The notes under the pieces: generated by a model
Databases searched by the model: none
Seen by the model: the letters and a program-made list of their open reading frames with translations, nothing else
What the model was told of the DNA's origin: nothing
Made by a program: the position numbers and the translations under genes
Shown: positions 7,137 to 14,700 of the stretch, one piece after another
Numbering within the stretch: position 1 is the stretch's first letter
Layout of the letters: each line of letters begins with the position of its first letter
Assembly: GCA_938036925.1 (NCBI GenBank)
Contig: CALHVU010000042.1
Span: forward strand, 1 to 14,874
DNA: 14,874 nt
Source: an uncultured Atopobium sp.
Lineage (GTDB): Bacteria > Actinomycetota > Coriobacteriia > Coriobacteriales > Atopobiaceae
Reading direction: 5' to 3'

Positions 7137-7247
7137 CTAAAACTCCTCTTCGCAATCGTTACAATGCCATTCCGGATCGTTACCCGTGATGCAACAGCCT
7201 CCGATATGTACGCGGCCTTCTCCTTCTCTTCTTCGGTGAACATACAG
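7137..7247 (-). pseudogene. Remnant of a small zinc-ribbon protein
   Basis: On the minus strand, 7220-7137 reads EGRVHIGGCCITGNDPEWHC followed by NDCEEEF and a TAG stop. This is the typical end of small proteins with a GGCC...P-W-x-C-x-x-C zinc ribbon. The upstream part of that family's pattern (an E/K/A-rich helix) continues in a different frame as MFTEEEKEKA from the ATG at 7247, so a frameshift near 7220 is implied. The N-terminal CxxC half is missing: the zinc-ribbon frame meets a stop at about 7280. Identification is from memory of the family pattern. A 43-aa intact ORF in the other frame (ATG 7247, ending inside the palindrome) is the alternative reading. Confidence 0.45.
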
Positions 7248-7257
7248 ACTCCTAACC

Positions 7258-7272
7258 GGACCGATTCGGTCC
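7258..7272. repeat. Perfect 15-bp palindrome
   Basis: GGACCGA and TCGGTCC flank one central T. It lies just upstream of the zinc-ribbon remnant and could be an operator or small hairpin belonging to that lost gene. It has the same single-base-centre design as the larger palindromes but an unrelated sequence. Confidence 0.4.
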
Positions 7273-7378
7273 AACTATTCGTCCGCACCCCCCCCGCTAA
7301 CTGGTGAGCTAAGTTTTACCAGGTCAAGAGCTATACACTCTTCACATCCAATAAAACCTAATACTTAAATATTTTCTG
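7273..7378. other. Non-coding stretch between zinc-ribbon remnant and tRNA terminator
   Basis: No gene is visible on either strand. The only feature is a run of eight C at 7288-7295. The remainder becomes AT-rich toward the tRNA. No copy of the tRNA 3' end, as expected at an integration junction, is seen here. Confidence 0.5.
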
Positions 7379-7412
7379 AAAAACCGCAGCTAAAACACTA
7401 TTTATTCTGCAA
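7379..7412 (-). terminator. Probable intrinsic terminator after tRNA-Leu
   Basis: On the minus strand TTGCAG (7412-7407) can pair with CTGCGG (7389-7384), with two G-U pairs and a long AT-rich loop. A run of five T (7383-7379) follows. It lies 6 bases past the encoded CCA end of the tRNA and would end the ppx-tRNA transcript. The stem is weak. Confidence 0.4.
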
Positions 7413-7418
7413 CAAGAG

Positions 7419-7503
7419 TGGTAGGGGCGGCGGGACTCGAACCCGCAAGACCGAAGTCGAGGGATTTTAAGTCCCCTGCGTCTGCCAATTCCGCCACGCC
7501 CCC
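7419..7503 (-). tRNA. tRNA-Leu (UAA)
   Basis: The 85-nt cloverleaf begins GGGGGCGTGG and ends with an encoded CCA (7421-7419). The acceptor stem pairs GGGGGCG with CGCCCCT, with a G-U at the end. The anticodon stem is GGGGA/TCCCT around loop CTTAAAA, giving anticodon TAA at 7469-7467. The extra nucleotides of a class II variable arm (CTCGACTTCGGTC region) and the T-loop GGTTCGAGTCC are present. It starts 23 bases after the ppx stop and may be processed from the same transcript. Confidence 0.95.
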
Positions 7504-7526
7504 GGATATGTCTAGCTATTATGCCA

Positions 7527-8555
7527 CTACTTTTTATCCAGCGGGCGCAAAATTGGCTGCCAAATCACAGGCGACTGCTTTCCCTGGTGAACGGCAGCAG
7601 CAGTTATCACCAGGCCAAAGAGCAGGTCACTCTCGCTTACTACCAGGTGTTTAAAGCCCGAATTCTTCATCAATTCTGCAAGCAAAATAGTACCTGCAAG
7701 CATGACGGGCGCGCGCTTTGCCTGCAATCCCGTTATGTCTTCTCGCTCCTTTAACGTTTTGCTGGCGAGAAGCCCTTCTATCTGCGACACCTCATCAAGC
7801 GAAATGTGATTGAGGTGCACTTTTGACGGGTCGTACGGATCAAGGTGGTCCCTAATAGCAATGAGGCTGGTTGCGGTTCCGCCGACGCCGACCAAAAGCT
7901 CTGGCGCTACACATTGCTGCTGAGCTCGGCTGATAGCCTCAGACATCATCTGAGCTGCCATTTGGTGAGCTCCATCAATGTGCTCGGCTGAAGGGTGGTC
8001 TGCCGACAGGTTAAAACGCTCGGTCAGACGCCTGCAGCCAAGGTCAACGGACTCGACAAAGTTGATGTCAAGCTGCTGTCCACCAGGCTGCTGACCTGTG
8101 ACCTGAGCTGCGGCTTGTCTCACCAGCGTGCCGACGACCAGCTCAGTTGAGCCGCCACCGCTGTCGGCAACAAGAATGCGGTGATTTTCAAAGTCGTGAG
8201 AGACACCCAAAAAAGTGAGCGCACCCTCAATTTCACCTGGAATAATCATGGGCTCAAGTCCCAGCGAAGCTAGACCCATTCCCAGGTCAGGAGCATTTTC
8301 TGCATCGCGAGCAGCGCTTGTAAGCGTGCATACAACCGCCTCAGCACCCTCTTTTCTCGCGTGATCAACGTAGGAAGAGACACAACCAACACAACGATGA
8401 ATTGCCTCGGGTTGCAGGCGCTTTGTCTTATCAACACCCTCGCCCAAATTGACAATCTCGGTGTATTTGGCCATACGAATGACGCGACCGTCCTCTACCT
8501 GTGCAAGCGCAAGTCGAGCGGTTACGGTTCCAATATCAATTGCAGCTAGAAGCAT
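7527..8555 (-). CDS. ppx: Ppx/GppA exopolyphosphatase / pppGpp phosphatase family protein
   Basis: The 342-aa protein belongs to the ASKHA-fold family that removes terminal phosphate from polyphosphate or from pppGpp. Visible motifs are AAIDIGTVTARLAL at 4-17 (phosphate 1), the GEIEG segment 107-111 with the likely catalytic Glu, DSGGGSTELVVG at 131-142 (phosphate 2) and VGVGGTATSL at 222-231. The length fits the short actinobacterial type without a C-terminal HD domain. A Gln/Ala-rich insertion at about 147-164 is specific to this protein. The ATG at 8555 overlaps the stop of the ftsB-like gene by one base (TAATG), so translation is probably coupled. Which substrate is preferred cannot be told from sequence. 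Confidence 0.92.
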   Translation of the reverse strand: MLLAAIDIGTVTARLALAQVEDGRVIRMAKYTEIVNLGEGVDKTKRLQPEAIHRCVGCVSSYVDHARKEGAEAVVCTLTSAARDAENAPDLGMGLASLGLEPMIIPGEIEGALTFLGVSHDFENHRILVADSGGGSTELVVGTLVRQAAAQVTGQQPGGQQLDINFVESVDLGCRRLTERFNLSADHPSAEHIDGAHQMAAQMMSEAISRAQQQCVAPELLVGVGGTATSLIAIRDHLDPYDPSKVHLNHISLDEVSQIEGLLASKTLKEREDITGLQAKRAPVMLAGTILLAELMKNSGFKHLVVSESDLLFGLVITAAAVHQGKQSPVIWQPILRPLDKK

Positions 8556-9499
8556 TAGTGTGAGTTCCCGCTATCAGATTTTGAGTTGTTGGCGTCTGAT
8601 CCCTCAGAAGAGCCTCCCTCTCCAGAGTTTTTCTGCTCATGAGATTCTCCTGGAGCAGGAGCAGACGTCGGATCGTCTGAGTTTGCGCTCTTAGGAGCCT
8701 CAGTATTACCGGAATCACCTGGCGTAAATCCAAAAACAAAGTCTCCCACCTTGATATACCAAGGATAATCAGGGCGCTGAACGGTATTCTCGTCCTTCTT
8801 TTTATCAAGGCCCTCTACTCGCGCAGACTCCTCGCCGCCAGAAACCAAGCCCTGCTTATGAGCCTCGTCTATAATGCCTTCTTTTGTCTGCAGACCCTGA
8901 ACTTCGGACTCAAGACGTTTTTGATCTTCCTCGAGCTTCTGCTGATTTAGCAGCAACTCATCGTGCTCACGAACAGCGTGGTAGTAGCCGCGAATTGGCG
9001 GATACAGACCCACAAGCAGGAAGATTACAACGCCGAGAAAAATAACAAGCTTGGTGTGGTTACGCGCGAAGTCAAGTGCATTGTCTTTAAGCTCTACCAG
9101 AGAAGCTACGCTGAACTGCGGTTTATTGGTTCTTTCAGACTTCTGACCGCGTTCAGTCTTCTGTCCGCGCTCGGACTTCTGGTCACGCTCGGGCTTCTGA
9201 GTCCTATCAATCCTCTTAACTTGAACAGTTCTTTTAGACTTGGTGTCCTTGGAACTCTTCTGGGAAGAAGCGTCCTTTTGAGTCACCGCAGGCTTTTTAA
9301 CCTCAACAGCTTTTGAGTCAGATTGAGATTTCTCAGTTACCTGGGGTTTCTCGGCTTTTTTAGTTGAAAATATTTTGAGAGCACCAGAGGCATGCTCCGC
9401 GGTAGTCTCTTTAAGAGGCTCAGCGGAACGCTTAGTGGGCGTTGTTTTTCTTTTTGTACCACTCTTTTTAGTGGTGTCTTGACTCATCACGGATCTCAT
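8555..9499 (-). CDS. FtsB/DivIC-type septum formation protein with long repeat-rich N-terminus
   Basis: Residues 150-166 form a single membrane segment (KLVIFLGVVIFLLVGLYPP region), followed by a leucine/glutamate coiled coil at about 175-212 (REHDELLLNQQKLEEDQKRL). The short conserved block DYPWYIKVGDFVFGF at 244-258 is typical of actinobacterial FtsB/DivIC proteins of the division septum. The first 128 residues are a Lys/Ser/Thr/Glu-rich cytoplasmic tail with a tandem six-residue repeat, and the last 55 are acidic and Ser-rich, so the protein is much longer than E. coli FtsB. The first Met is at 9499. The ATG at 9487 (MSQDTT), with GAG seven bases or so before the adjacent GTG, is an equally likely start. 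It precedes ppx directly, the usual order in this phylum. Confidence 0.85.
   Translation of the reverse strand: MRSVMSQDTTKKSGTKRKTTPTKRSAEPLKETTAEHASGALKIFSTKKAEKPQVTEKSQSDSKAVEVKKPAVTQKDASSQKSSKDTKSKRTVQVKRIDRTQKPERDQKSERGQKTERGQKSERTNKPQFSVASLVELKDNALDFARNHTKLVIFLGVVIFLLVGLYPPIRGYYHAVREHDELLLNQQKLEEDQKRLESEVQGLQTKEGIIDEAHKQGLVSGGEESARVEGLDKKKDENTVQRPDYPWYIKVGDFVFGFTPGDSGNTEAPKSANSDDPTSAPAPGESHEQKNSGEGGSSEGSDANNSKSDSGNSH
9134..9205 (-). repeat. Four 18-bp tandem repeats inside the ftsB-like gene
   Basis: Units at 9134-9151, 9152-9169, 9170-9187 and 9188-9205 each encode a variant of QKSERG or QKPERD. They are imperfect at DNA level, with the protein pattern kept. They form a positively and negatively charged spacer in the cytoplasmic tail. 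Confidence 0.75.
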
Positions 9500-9553
9500 T
9501 TCTGGTTTGTTTGGTGATGCGTCGCAACAAATTGCAACATCTTTATTATGGCA

Positions 9554-9578
9554 GAGGCAGCGCCGATAGCCCTGCCTC
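9554..9578 (-). terminator. Hairpin between mazG and ftsB-like gene
   Basis: GAGGCAG (9554-9560) and CTGCCTC (9572-9578) are exact complements around an 11-base loop, in the 182-base gap after mazG. No T-run follows, so termination is uncertain. A CATAAT element at 9550-9545 just downstream on the minus strand could be the -10 of a separate promoter for the ftsB-ppx pair, though no -35 box is clear. Confidence 0.3.
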
Positions 9579-9681
9579 AGTTTGGAATTTCATCGTTTCA
9601 CCGAATAGAAGTTGTCGCTCCACGGCAAGTCGTAAGCTTTGCGGTAAGTCGCACGTCTTCGCTGCAATCTGTGCAGCTTGC

Positions 9682-10596
9682 TTACGCATCAAGATGACGT
9701 TTAGCTTCTTGCCACAAATCTTCTTGAAGCTCGGGTTTCTCGTCAAGCGAGAAGCCTCTCTCATCAGCAGCTTTCTCCATGTACGACCACCGAGCGCGAA
9801 ACTTCCTGCAGGCGCTCATCAGTGCCTCTTCCGCATCAACGCCTTCCCAGCGAGCAACGTTTATCAGCGCAAACAAGATATCGCCAAATTCGTCCGTTTT
9901 CTGCTGCGTACCTGGGACTTCAGCGTCAAACTCCGCGCGTTCCTCGGCAACCTTGTCCCACACGTCACTAACTGACGCCCACTCAAAGCCCATCTTTGCG
10001 GCGCGCTTTGAAATCTTCTGCGCCTGCATGAGCGCAGGTAGAGACTGTGGAACCGAGTCGAGAAGACCCTCGGTGTGCACGGTATCTTCTGCACTGGCGC
10101 GCTCCTCAGCCTTGACGCTCTCCCACACGTCCAAGACAGCCGCAGCCGACGACGCTGAGCCAGCTTCTGGCCCAAATACATGCGGATGCCTGCGTACCAG
10201 CTTCTGGTTGAGCGCTCGACAGACGTCGTCGATGTCGAAGCCCGCTGCGCAGTTGCCCGCTGCGCAATCGCCCGCGCCGCCGCCTACTCCGCTATCCGCC
10301 TCAATCTGCGAGTGGAGAAGTACCTGCTCAAGCACATCGCCAAGCTCTTCCTCAAGGTGCTCTGGAGAGCCCTCGGCAATAGCCTCAACCGCCTCGTAGG
10401 CCTCTTCAATCATGTTCCTTGAGATGGACTGATGCGTCTGCTCCTTGTCCCAAGGGCAGCCATCCTTCTGGCGAAGGCGCCAGATGGTTCTGACCAGACG
10501 GTCAAACTCCGGATGCGTCTGAGGTGCGCCCGGACGAGCCTTTGTTTCTTCATCAACTACAGCTGCTAGCTGGGCGATCTTCTCGTCAGATGTCAT
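9682..10596 (-). CDS. mazG: MazG nucleoside triphosphate pyrophosphohydrolase
   Basis: This enzyme hydrolyses (d)NTPs to monophosphates and pyrophosphate, cleaning damaged nucleotides and influencing ppGpp responses. The 304-aa protein has the two-domain layout of E. coli MazG. The first domain holds EEAYE at 64-68 and EEELGD at 82-87, the metal-binding ExxE...ExxD motif. The second holds VAEERAEFD near 216-224 and DEFGDILFALINVARW at 235-250. Insertions at about 102-119 (GVGGGAGDCAAGNCAAG) and 145-170 make it longer than the usual 260-270 aa. It starts 5 bases after the dehydrogenase stop, with GAGGAG about 11 bases before the ATG, and sits in the mfd operon. Confidence 0.93.
   Translation of the reverse strand: MTSDEKIAQLAAVVDEETKARPGAPQTHPEFDRLVRTIWRLRQKDGCPWDKEQTHQSISRNMIEEAYEAVEAIAEGSPEHLEEELGDVLEQVLLHSQIEADSGVGGGAGDCAAGNCAAGFDIDDVCRALNQKLVRRHPHVFGPEAGSASSAAAVLDVWESVKAEERASAEDTVHTEGLLDSVPQSLPALMQAQKISKRAAKMGFEWASVSDVWDKVAEERAEFDAEVPGTQQKTDEFGDILFALINVARWEGVDAEEALMSACRKFRARWSYMEKAADERGFSLDEKPELQEDLWQEAKRHLDA
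10241..10285 (-). repeat. 15-bp tandem repeat inside mazG
   Basis: Units at 10241-10255 and 10256-10270 differ at two of 15 bases, and a degenerate third follows. They encode the Cys-Ala-Ala-Gly-rich insertion between the metal-binding helices and the rest of the first MazG domain. Confidence 0.6.
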
Positions 10597-10601
10597 GTAG
10601 T

Positions 10602-11726
10602 TTATTGCTCCTCAGGGTACAGGAAATTCCAGTCGTTGCGCAGGCCGGTCATGAGTTCCATAACATCCTTTGAGACCTCAAGCTGCGCCTGAGCAGAAGC
10701 GTCTCCTGCAACAGCGGACTCCAGATCTGCCAGCACGTATGCCAGCGCGTCAGCCGTGCGTCCTACCTGGACTTTCTCCTGCTTGCCGTCGTCAGTCCAC
10801 GTAATTGTGGCAACGTCGGCACGTGGGTACTCCATAATCTCAATAAAGGCCTTATCAGCGGAAATCGTGGCGCGTTTTGGCTGCTTGGAATGAAGTGTCA
10901 ACGCCAGGACAACCATCTGACCCTCGGCGTTTCTGAGCAAAATGCCGTCCGTCTGATCAACGCCGGTAGGGGCTGGATTCATCATGGAGAGCACGTCATG
11001 AGGCTGGCTCTTCAAGAAAAGACGAGCTAGTGTCAGCGAATAGACGCCAATGTCCAACAGGGCTCCGCCCGCAAGTTTGGGATTGAAGAAGCGATTCTCC
11101 ATGTCAAACTCTTTGTAGCTGCCAAAATTCTCCTGAATCAGGTTGACTGGGCCAAACTCGCCCGCCTCCACGCGGCTAACCAGCGCTTTGTAGAGCGGCA
11201 TGTGCAAAATAGTGCAGGCATCCATCAGCTGAACGCCGTTTTGATGTGCAAGTTCTTCGGCCTCAAGCAGCTCAGCGGAGTTGAGCGTAATGGACTTCTC
11301 GCACAGAACGTGCTTGCCCGCCTGAAGCGCTTTGCGCAGGTAGATGATGTGCGTATTGTGAGGCGTGGTCAGATACACCGCGTCAATCTCGTCGCTGGCG
11401 AGAAGATCGTCGATGCTGTCATACACACGCTTGACGTGGTGTTTTTGTGCAAATGCGACGGCCTTTTCCTGTGTCCTGTTAGCTACGCCGTCGATGGTTC
11501 TGCCAACAGAAGCCAATGCCTCTGCCATCTGGTTTGCAATGACTCCGCAGCCAATAACACCCCACCTGAGGTGTGGTGCGGCAAAGATCGTGTCCACGGC
11601 GCTTGCGGCATCCTGCGCGGCGCACGCGACGTTCTGTGCGGCGCTCGCGGCGTTCTGTGCGGAGCTCGCGGCGTTCTGTGCGGCGCTCGCGGCGTTCTGT
11701 AACGTCTGACCTGCTGTTTGACTCAT
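10602..11726 (-). CDS. Gfo/Idh/MocA-family NAD(P)-dependent oxidoreductase
   Basis: The 374-aa protein has a Rossmann fold starting at residue 54 (RWGVIGCGVIA, GCG at 59-61). It has a modified dinucleotide-site motif CEKS at 142-145, where the family usually has EKP, and GALLDIGVY at 221-229 in the second domain. The family oxidises or reduces sugars, inositol or related compounds, and the substrate here is not predictable. The first 50 residues are an added Ala/Gln/Asn heptad-repeat region absent from ordinary members. The ATG is 2 bases after the mfd stop, with GAGGAG overlapping the mfd end, so it is translated as part of the mfd-mazG operon. That position is unexpected for a sugar dehydrogenase and may only reflect co-transcription. 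Confidence 0.88.
   Translation of the reverse strand: MSQTAGQTLQNAASAAQNAASSAQNAASAAQNVACAAQDAASAVDTIFAAPHLRWGVIGCGVIANQMAEALASVGRTIDGVANRTQEKAVAFAQKHHVKRVYDSIDDLLASDEIDAVYLTTPHNTHIIYLRKALQAGKHVLCEKSITLNSAELLEAEELAHQNGVQLMDACTILHMPLYKALVSRVEAGEFGPVNLIQENFGSYKEFDMENRFFNPKLAGGALLDIGVYSLTLARLFLKSQPHDVLSMMNPAPTGVDQTDGILLRNAEGQMVVLALTLHSKQPKRATISADKAFIEIMEYPRADVATITWTDDGKQEKVQVGRTADALAYVLADLESAVAGDASAQAQLEVSKDVMELMTGLRNDWNFLYPEEQ
11599..11703 (-). repeat. Five 21-bp tandem repeats encoding an Ala/Gln heptad tract
   Basis: Units at 11599-11619, 11620-11640, 11641-11661, 11662-11682 and 11683-11703 encode variants of AQNAASA. The three nearest the start codon are almost identical and the two farther in are diverged, as expected for recent expansion at one end. 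Each unit is a multiple of three, so copy-number change would keep frame. Confidence 0.85.
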
Positions 11727-11728
11727 AT

Positions 11729-14700
11729 TTACTCCTCAACCTCGTCGTCGCCACCAAGCTCTTCAAGAACTCCTAGGGCGGCGGGCATCAACTGCTCTTC
11801 ATTTCGATGGAACGGATACGCCAGCTTATGCGACTTTGGATACACAATAGCACCGCGACCCTTCAACTTGAGGGCTTGTTCGCGAGGAATTTCTACACCC
11901 AGATATACCAGGCGTCCATTTGTTAGGCTCACTGACGTTGCGCCCAAACGCTGCGCGCGGATGCGCACGCGGGCACGATCAAATAAGTTCTTACCTGCAA
12001 GAGGCAGGGCGCCAAAGCTATTCTCGGTATCTTGCTGCAGGGCATCAACGTCGGAAAGCTCTGTAGCCGCAGCAAGACGACGGTACACCAGAACACGACG
12101 GTCAACCTCTGGCAAATAATCCTCATCAAGATAGAAATCTGCAGGTAGATTGATGGTTACCTCGGCCTGCTCCAGCTCTGCGGACTCACCGCGAGCCTCA
12201 GCAACTGCCTCGCCCAGCATCTGCGTAAAGAGGTCAAAGCCAACGCTGGAAAGGTTTCCGTGCTGCTCAGCGCCCATAAGGGAGCCAGCTCCTCTAATCT
12301 CCAGGTCACGCATGGCAATACGCATGCCACTTCCCAAATCCTGGAACTCATTGATTGCCGTCAGACGCTCGGTTGCCTCTTCCGTCAGCGGCAACTCCGC
12401 TGGGAACATAAAGTACGCGTACGCCTGCTGCCTACCGCGACCAACACGGCCCTTGAGCTGGTACAACTGAGCCAGTCCCAAGCGCTGTGAGTCCTCGATA
12501 ATCAGCGTATTAGTGTGCGAGTTGTCAATGCCGGACTCAATGATGGTGGTGGCCACCAAAACGTCAATCTCGTGCTCCTGGAAGGCAAGCATGACGTTTT
12601 CCACCTCGCGAGCGCTCATCTGGCCGTGAGCCACGCCCACGCGAGCTTCCGGCGCCGCCTCCTCCACGCGAGCAACCGCCTCATCAATGGTAGTCACGCG
12701 GTTGGACACGTAGTACACCTGACCTTCTCGCTCCAGCTCACTTCTAATAGCTGCGGAAACAAGGTCCGGATTGTACTCGCCCACCATCACCTGAACAGGC
12801 TTTCTGCCAGGCGGCGGCGTCAGAATCAGGCTCATGTCGCGCACGCCGCTCATGGCCATCTGCATGGTGCGCGGAATAGGCGTTGCCGAGAGCGTCAGCA
12901 CGTCTACCTGCTCGCGCATGTTTTTGAGCTGCTCTTTGTGCTGCACGCCAAAGCGCTGCTCCTCGTCGATGATCACCAGGCCCAAATCGTGCGGATTGAC
13001 GTCTGCGGAAAGCAGTCTGTGCGTTCCTACCAGCACATCTACGCTTCCGTCCGCAAATCCCTCAAGCGCCTTTCTCTGCTGAGCAGGCGTGACAAAACGA
13101 GAAAGCACGCTTACCTTCAATTCAAACGGAGCAAATCGCGAGAAAAACGTCTCGTAGTGCTGCTGAGCCAAGATGGTAGTTGGGCACAAAATCATGACCT
13201 GGCGAGCGTCCTGGCACGCCTTAAACGCAGCTCTAAGCGCCACCTCTGTCTTGCCAAAGCCCACGTCGCCGCAAAGCAAGCGGTCCATAGGCTTTCGCGC
13301 TTCCATGTCCAGTTTAATGTCTGCAACAGCGCTTTCTTGGTCTGGCGTCAGCTGGTACGGGAAGCTGGACTCCATCTCTTCCTGTGCGGGAGTGTCCAAA
13401 GAGAACGCATAGCCAGGCACCGAAGCGCGACGCGTATAGAGATCTACCAGGTCAAACGCAAGTTTCTTGGCGGACTTTCTTGCTTTGTTAGTAGCGCGCG
13501 ACCAATCTGCCGTGTTAAGCCTGGTCAGGCGCGGATTGTTGCCGTCGGGCCCCACATAACGCGTGATGCGGTCAACTTGCTCCAGGGGTACATAGAGTTT
13601 ATCGTCATTGGCGTACTCAAGCAGGAAGTAATCACGCTCTCTACCTGCAACTTCTTGACGCACGATGGCCGTAAAGTGCGCAATACCGTGCGTTGCGTGG
13701 ACAACGTAGTCGCCCGGCTTAAACGGGAACGTGACCGTTGTAGGGTCAATGCGCTTGGAGCGCTTCTTGTTGCGCGCGCTCCTGGCCGTCAAGTCCGAGA
13801 CAGAAAGCACTGCTAGATTAGCTGTAGGGATAATAATTCCGGCGGGAACAGGTGCGTCGGTAAACGTGACGCGACCACGCTTGAGTGGTGCGTAAGCACC
13901 GTTTTGATCAGGTTCGTTTTCAAGCGCCGTACCCAACGACTCCTCAAACGCAATGGACTCATCCGAGAAAAGCAACTTGAGGTGCTCTCGAGCGGCACGG
14001 TCTGGAACCGCAAATACCACGGCATCGCGGTCTTGCACTAGCTGCCTCACGCGACCCAAAAGCTTTGTGTCTGAACCCGCAATAGACGGCTGCACCACAG
14101 AGAGCTCCGACGTTACCGCAGTTCCCGTACGTAGAAGTGACGAGAAGGACAGGCGTTGCTGTGAACCAAAGTCCATAGCCTTTGGATCTGTGTACAGACC
14201 ATCTAGTTTCACTTTTGATGCTGCCGCAGATGCAGAGATTTCATCATAGGCGCGCTGACAATCATCAAACAGCGAGCGAGGCTCTGCAAGAACTACCAGT
14301 GTCTCTGAAGAGATGTGCTCAAGCGGGCTGGCAGTGCTTCCATACAACACCGGAAGATAGCGCTCAAGTGCAGGAGCCTGGGCTCCACGCTGGATGAGCT
14401 CTAGGTCAGCGGCAAGTGCAGAGTTTTCTTGCGCGCGCGTATAAAGCGCTTCTTCCGCGCGGCGGATAGTCTCTTTGGTAAACGCAAGCTCTCGAGCTGG
14501 GGCAACGGTAACCTCATCGATGGCACCTATGGTCTGGCCAGTTGCTGCCACCATGCGCCTAATGCGATCAATCTCGTCTCCGAAGAACTCAATACGCACG
14601 GGACTTGTTGCCTGAGCTGGGAAGATGTCAACCGTGTCTCCGTGAATGTGAAAGGTGCCTGGCGCATCTACCTCGCCGGTATCGGCGTATCCCATGCCCA

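Noticed and set aside
7009..7503. Island integrated at the 3' end of tRNA-Leu
   Set aside because: No integrase gene and no second copy of the tRNA 3' end is visible in the window, so an attachment site cannot be claimed.
7418..7654. Plus-strand ORF beginning MVGAAGLEPARPKSRDF
   Set aside because: This is the familiar false translation of the antisense of a tRNA gene. It overlaps tRNA-Leu and the end of ppx and has no ribosome site.
9546..9764. 72-aa minus-strand ORF in the mazG-ftsB gap
   Set aside because: It overlaps the end of mazG in another frame, has no SD and reads like random sequence. A small gene here cannot be supported.
11599..11703. Tandem repeats taken as a CRISPR array
   Set aside because: The units are contiguous 21-bp copies without spacers and lie in frame within a coding sequence.
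12515..13816. Long plus-strand ORF of 433 codons opposite mfd
   Set aside because: It lies wholly antisense to clearly conserved Mfd motifs. Its composition (His/Arg/Ser-rich) is typical of a shadow frame in a GC-rich gene.
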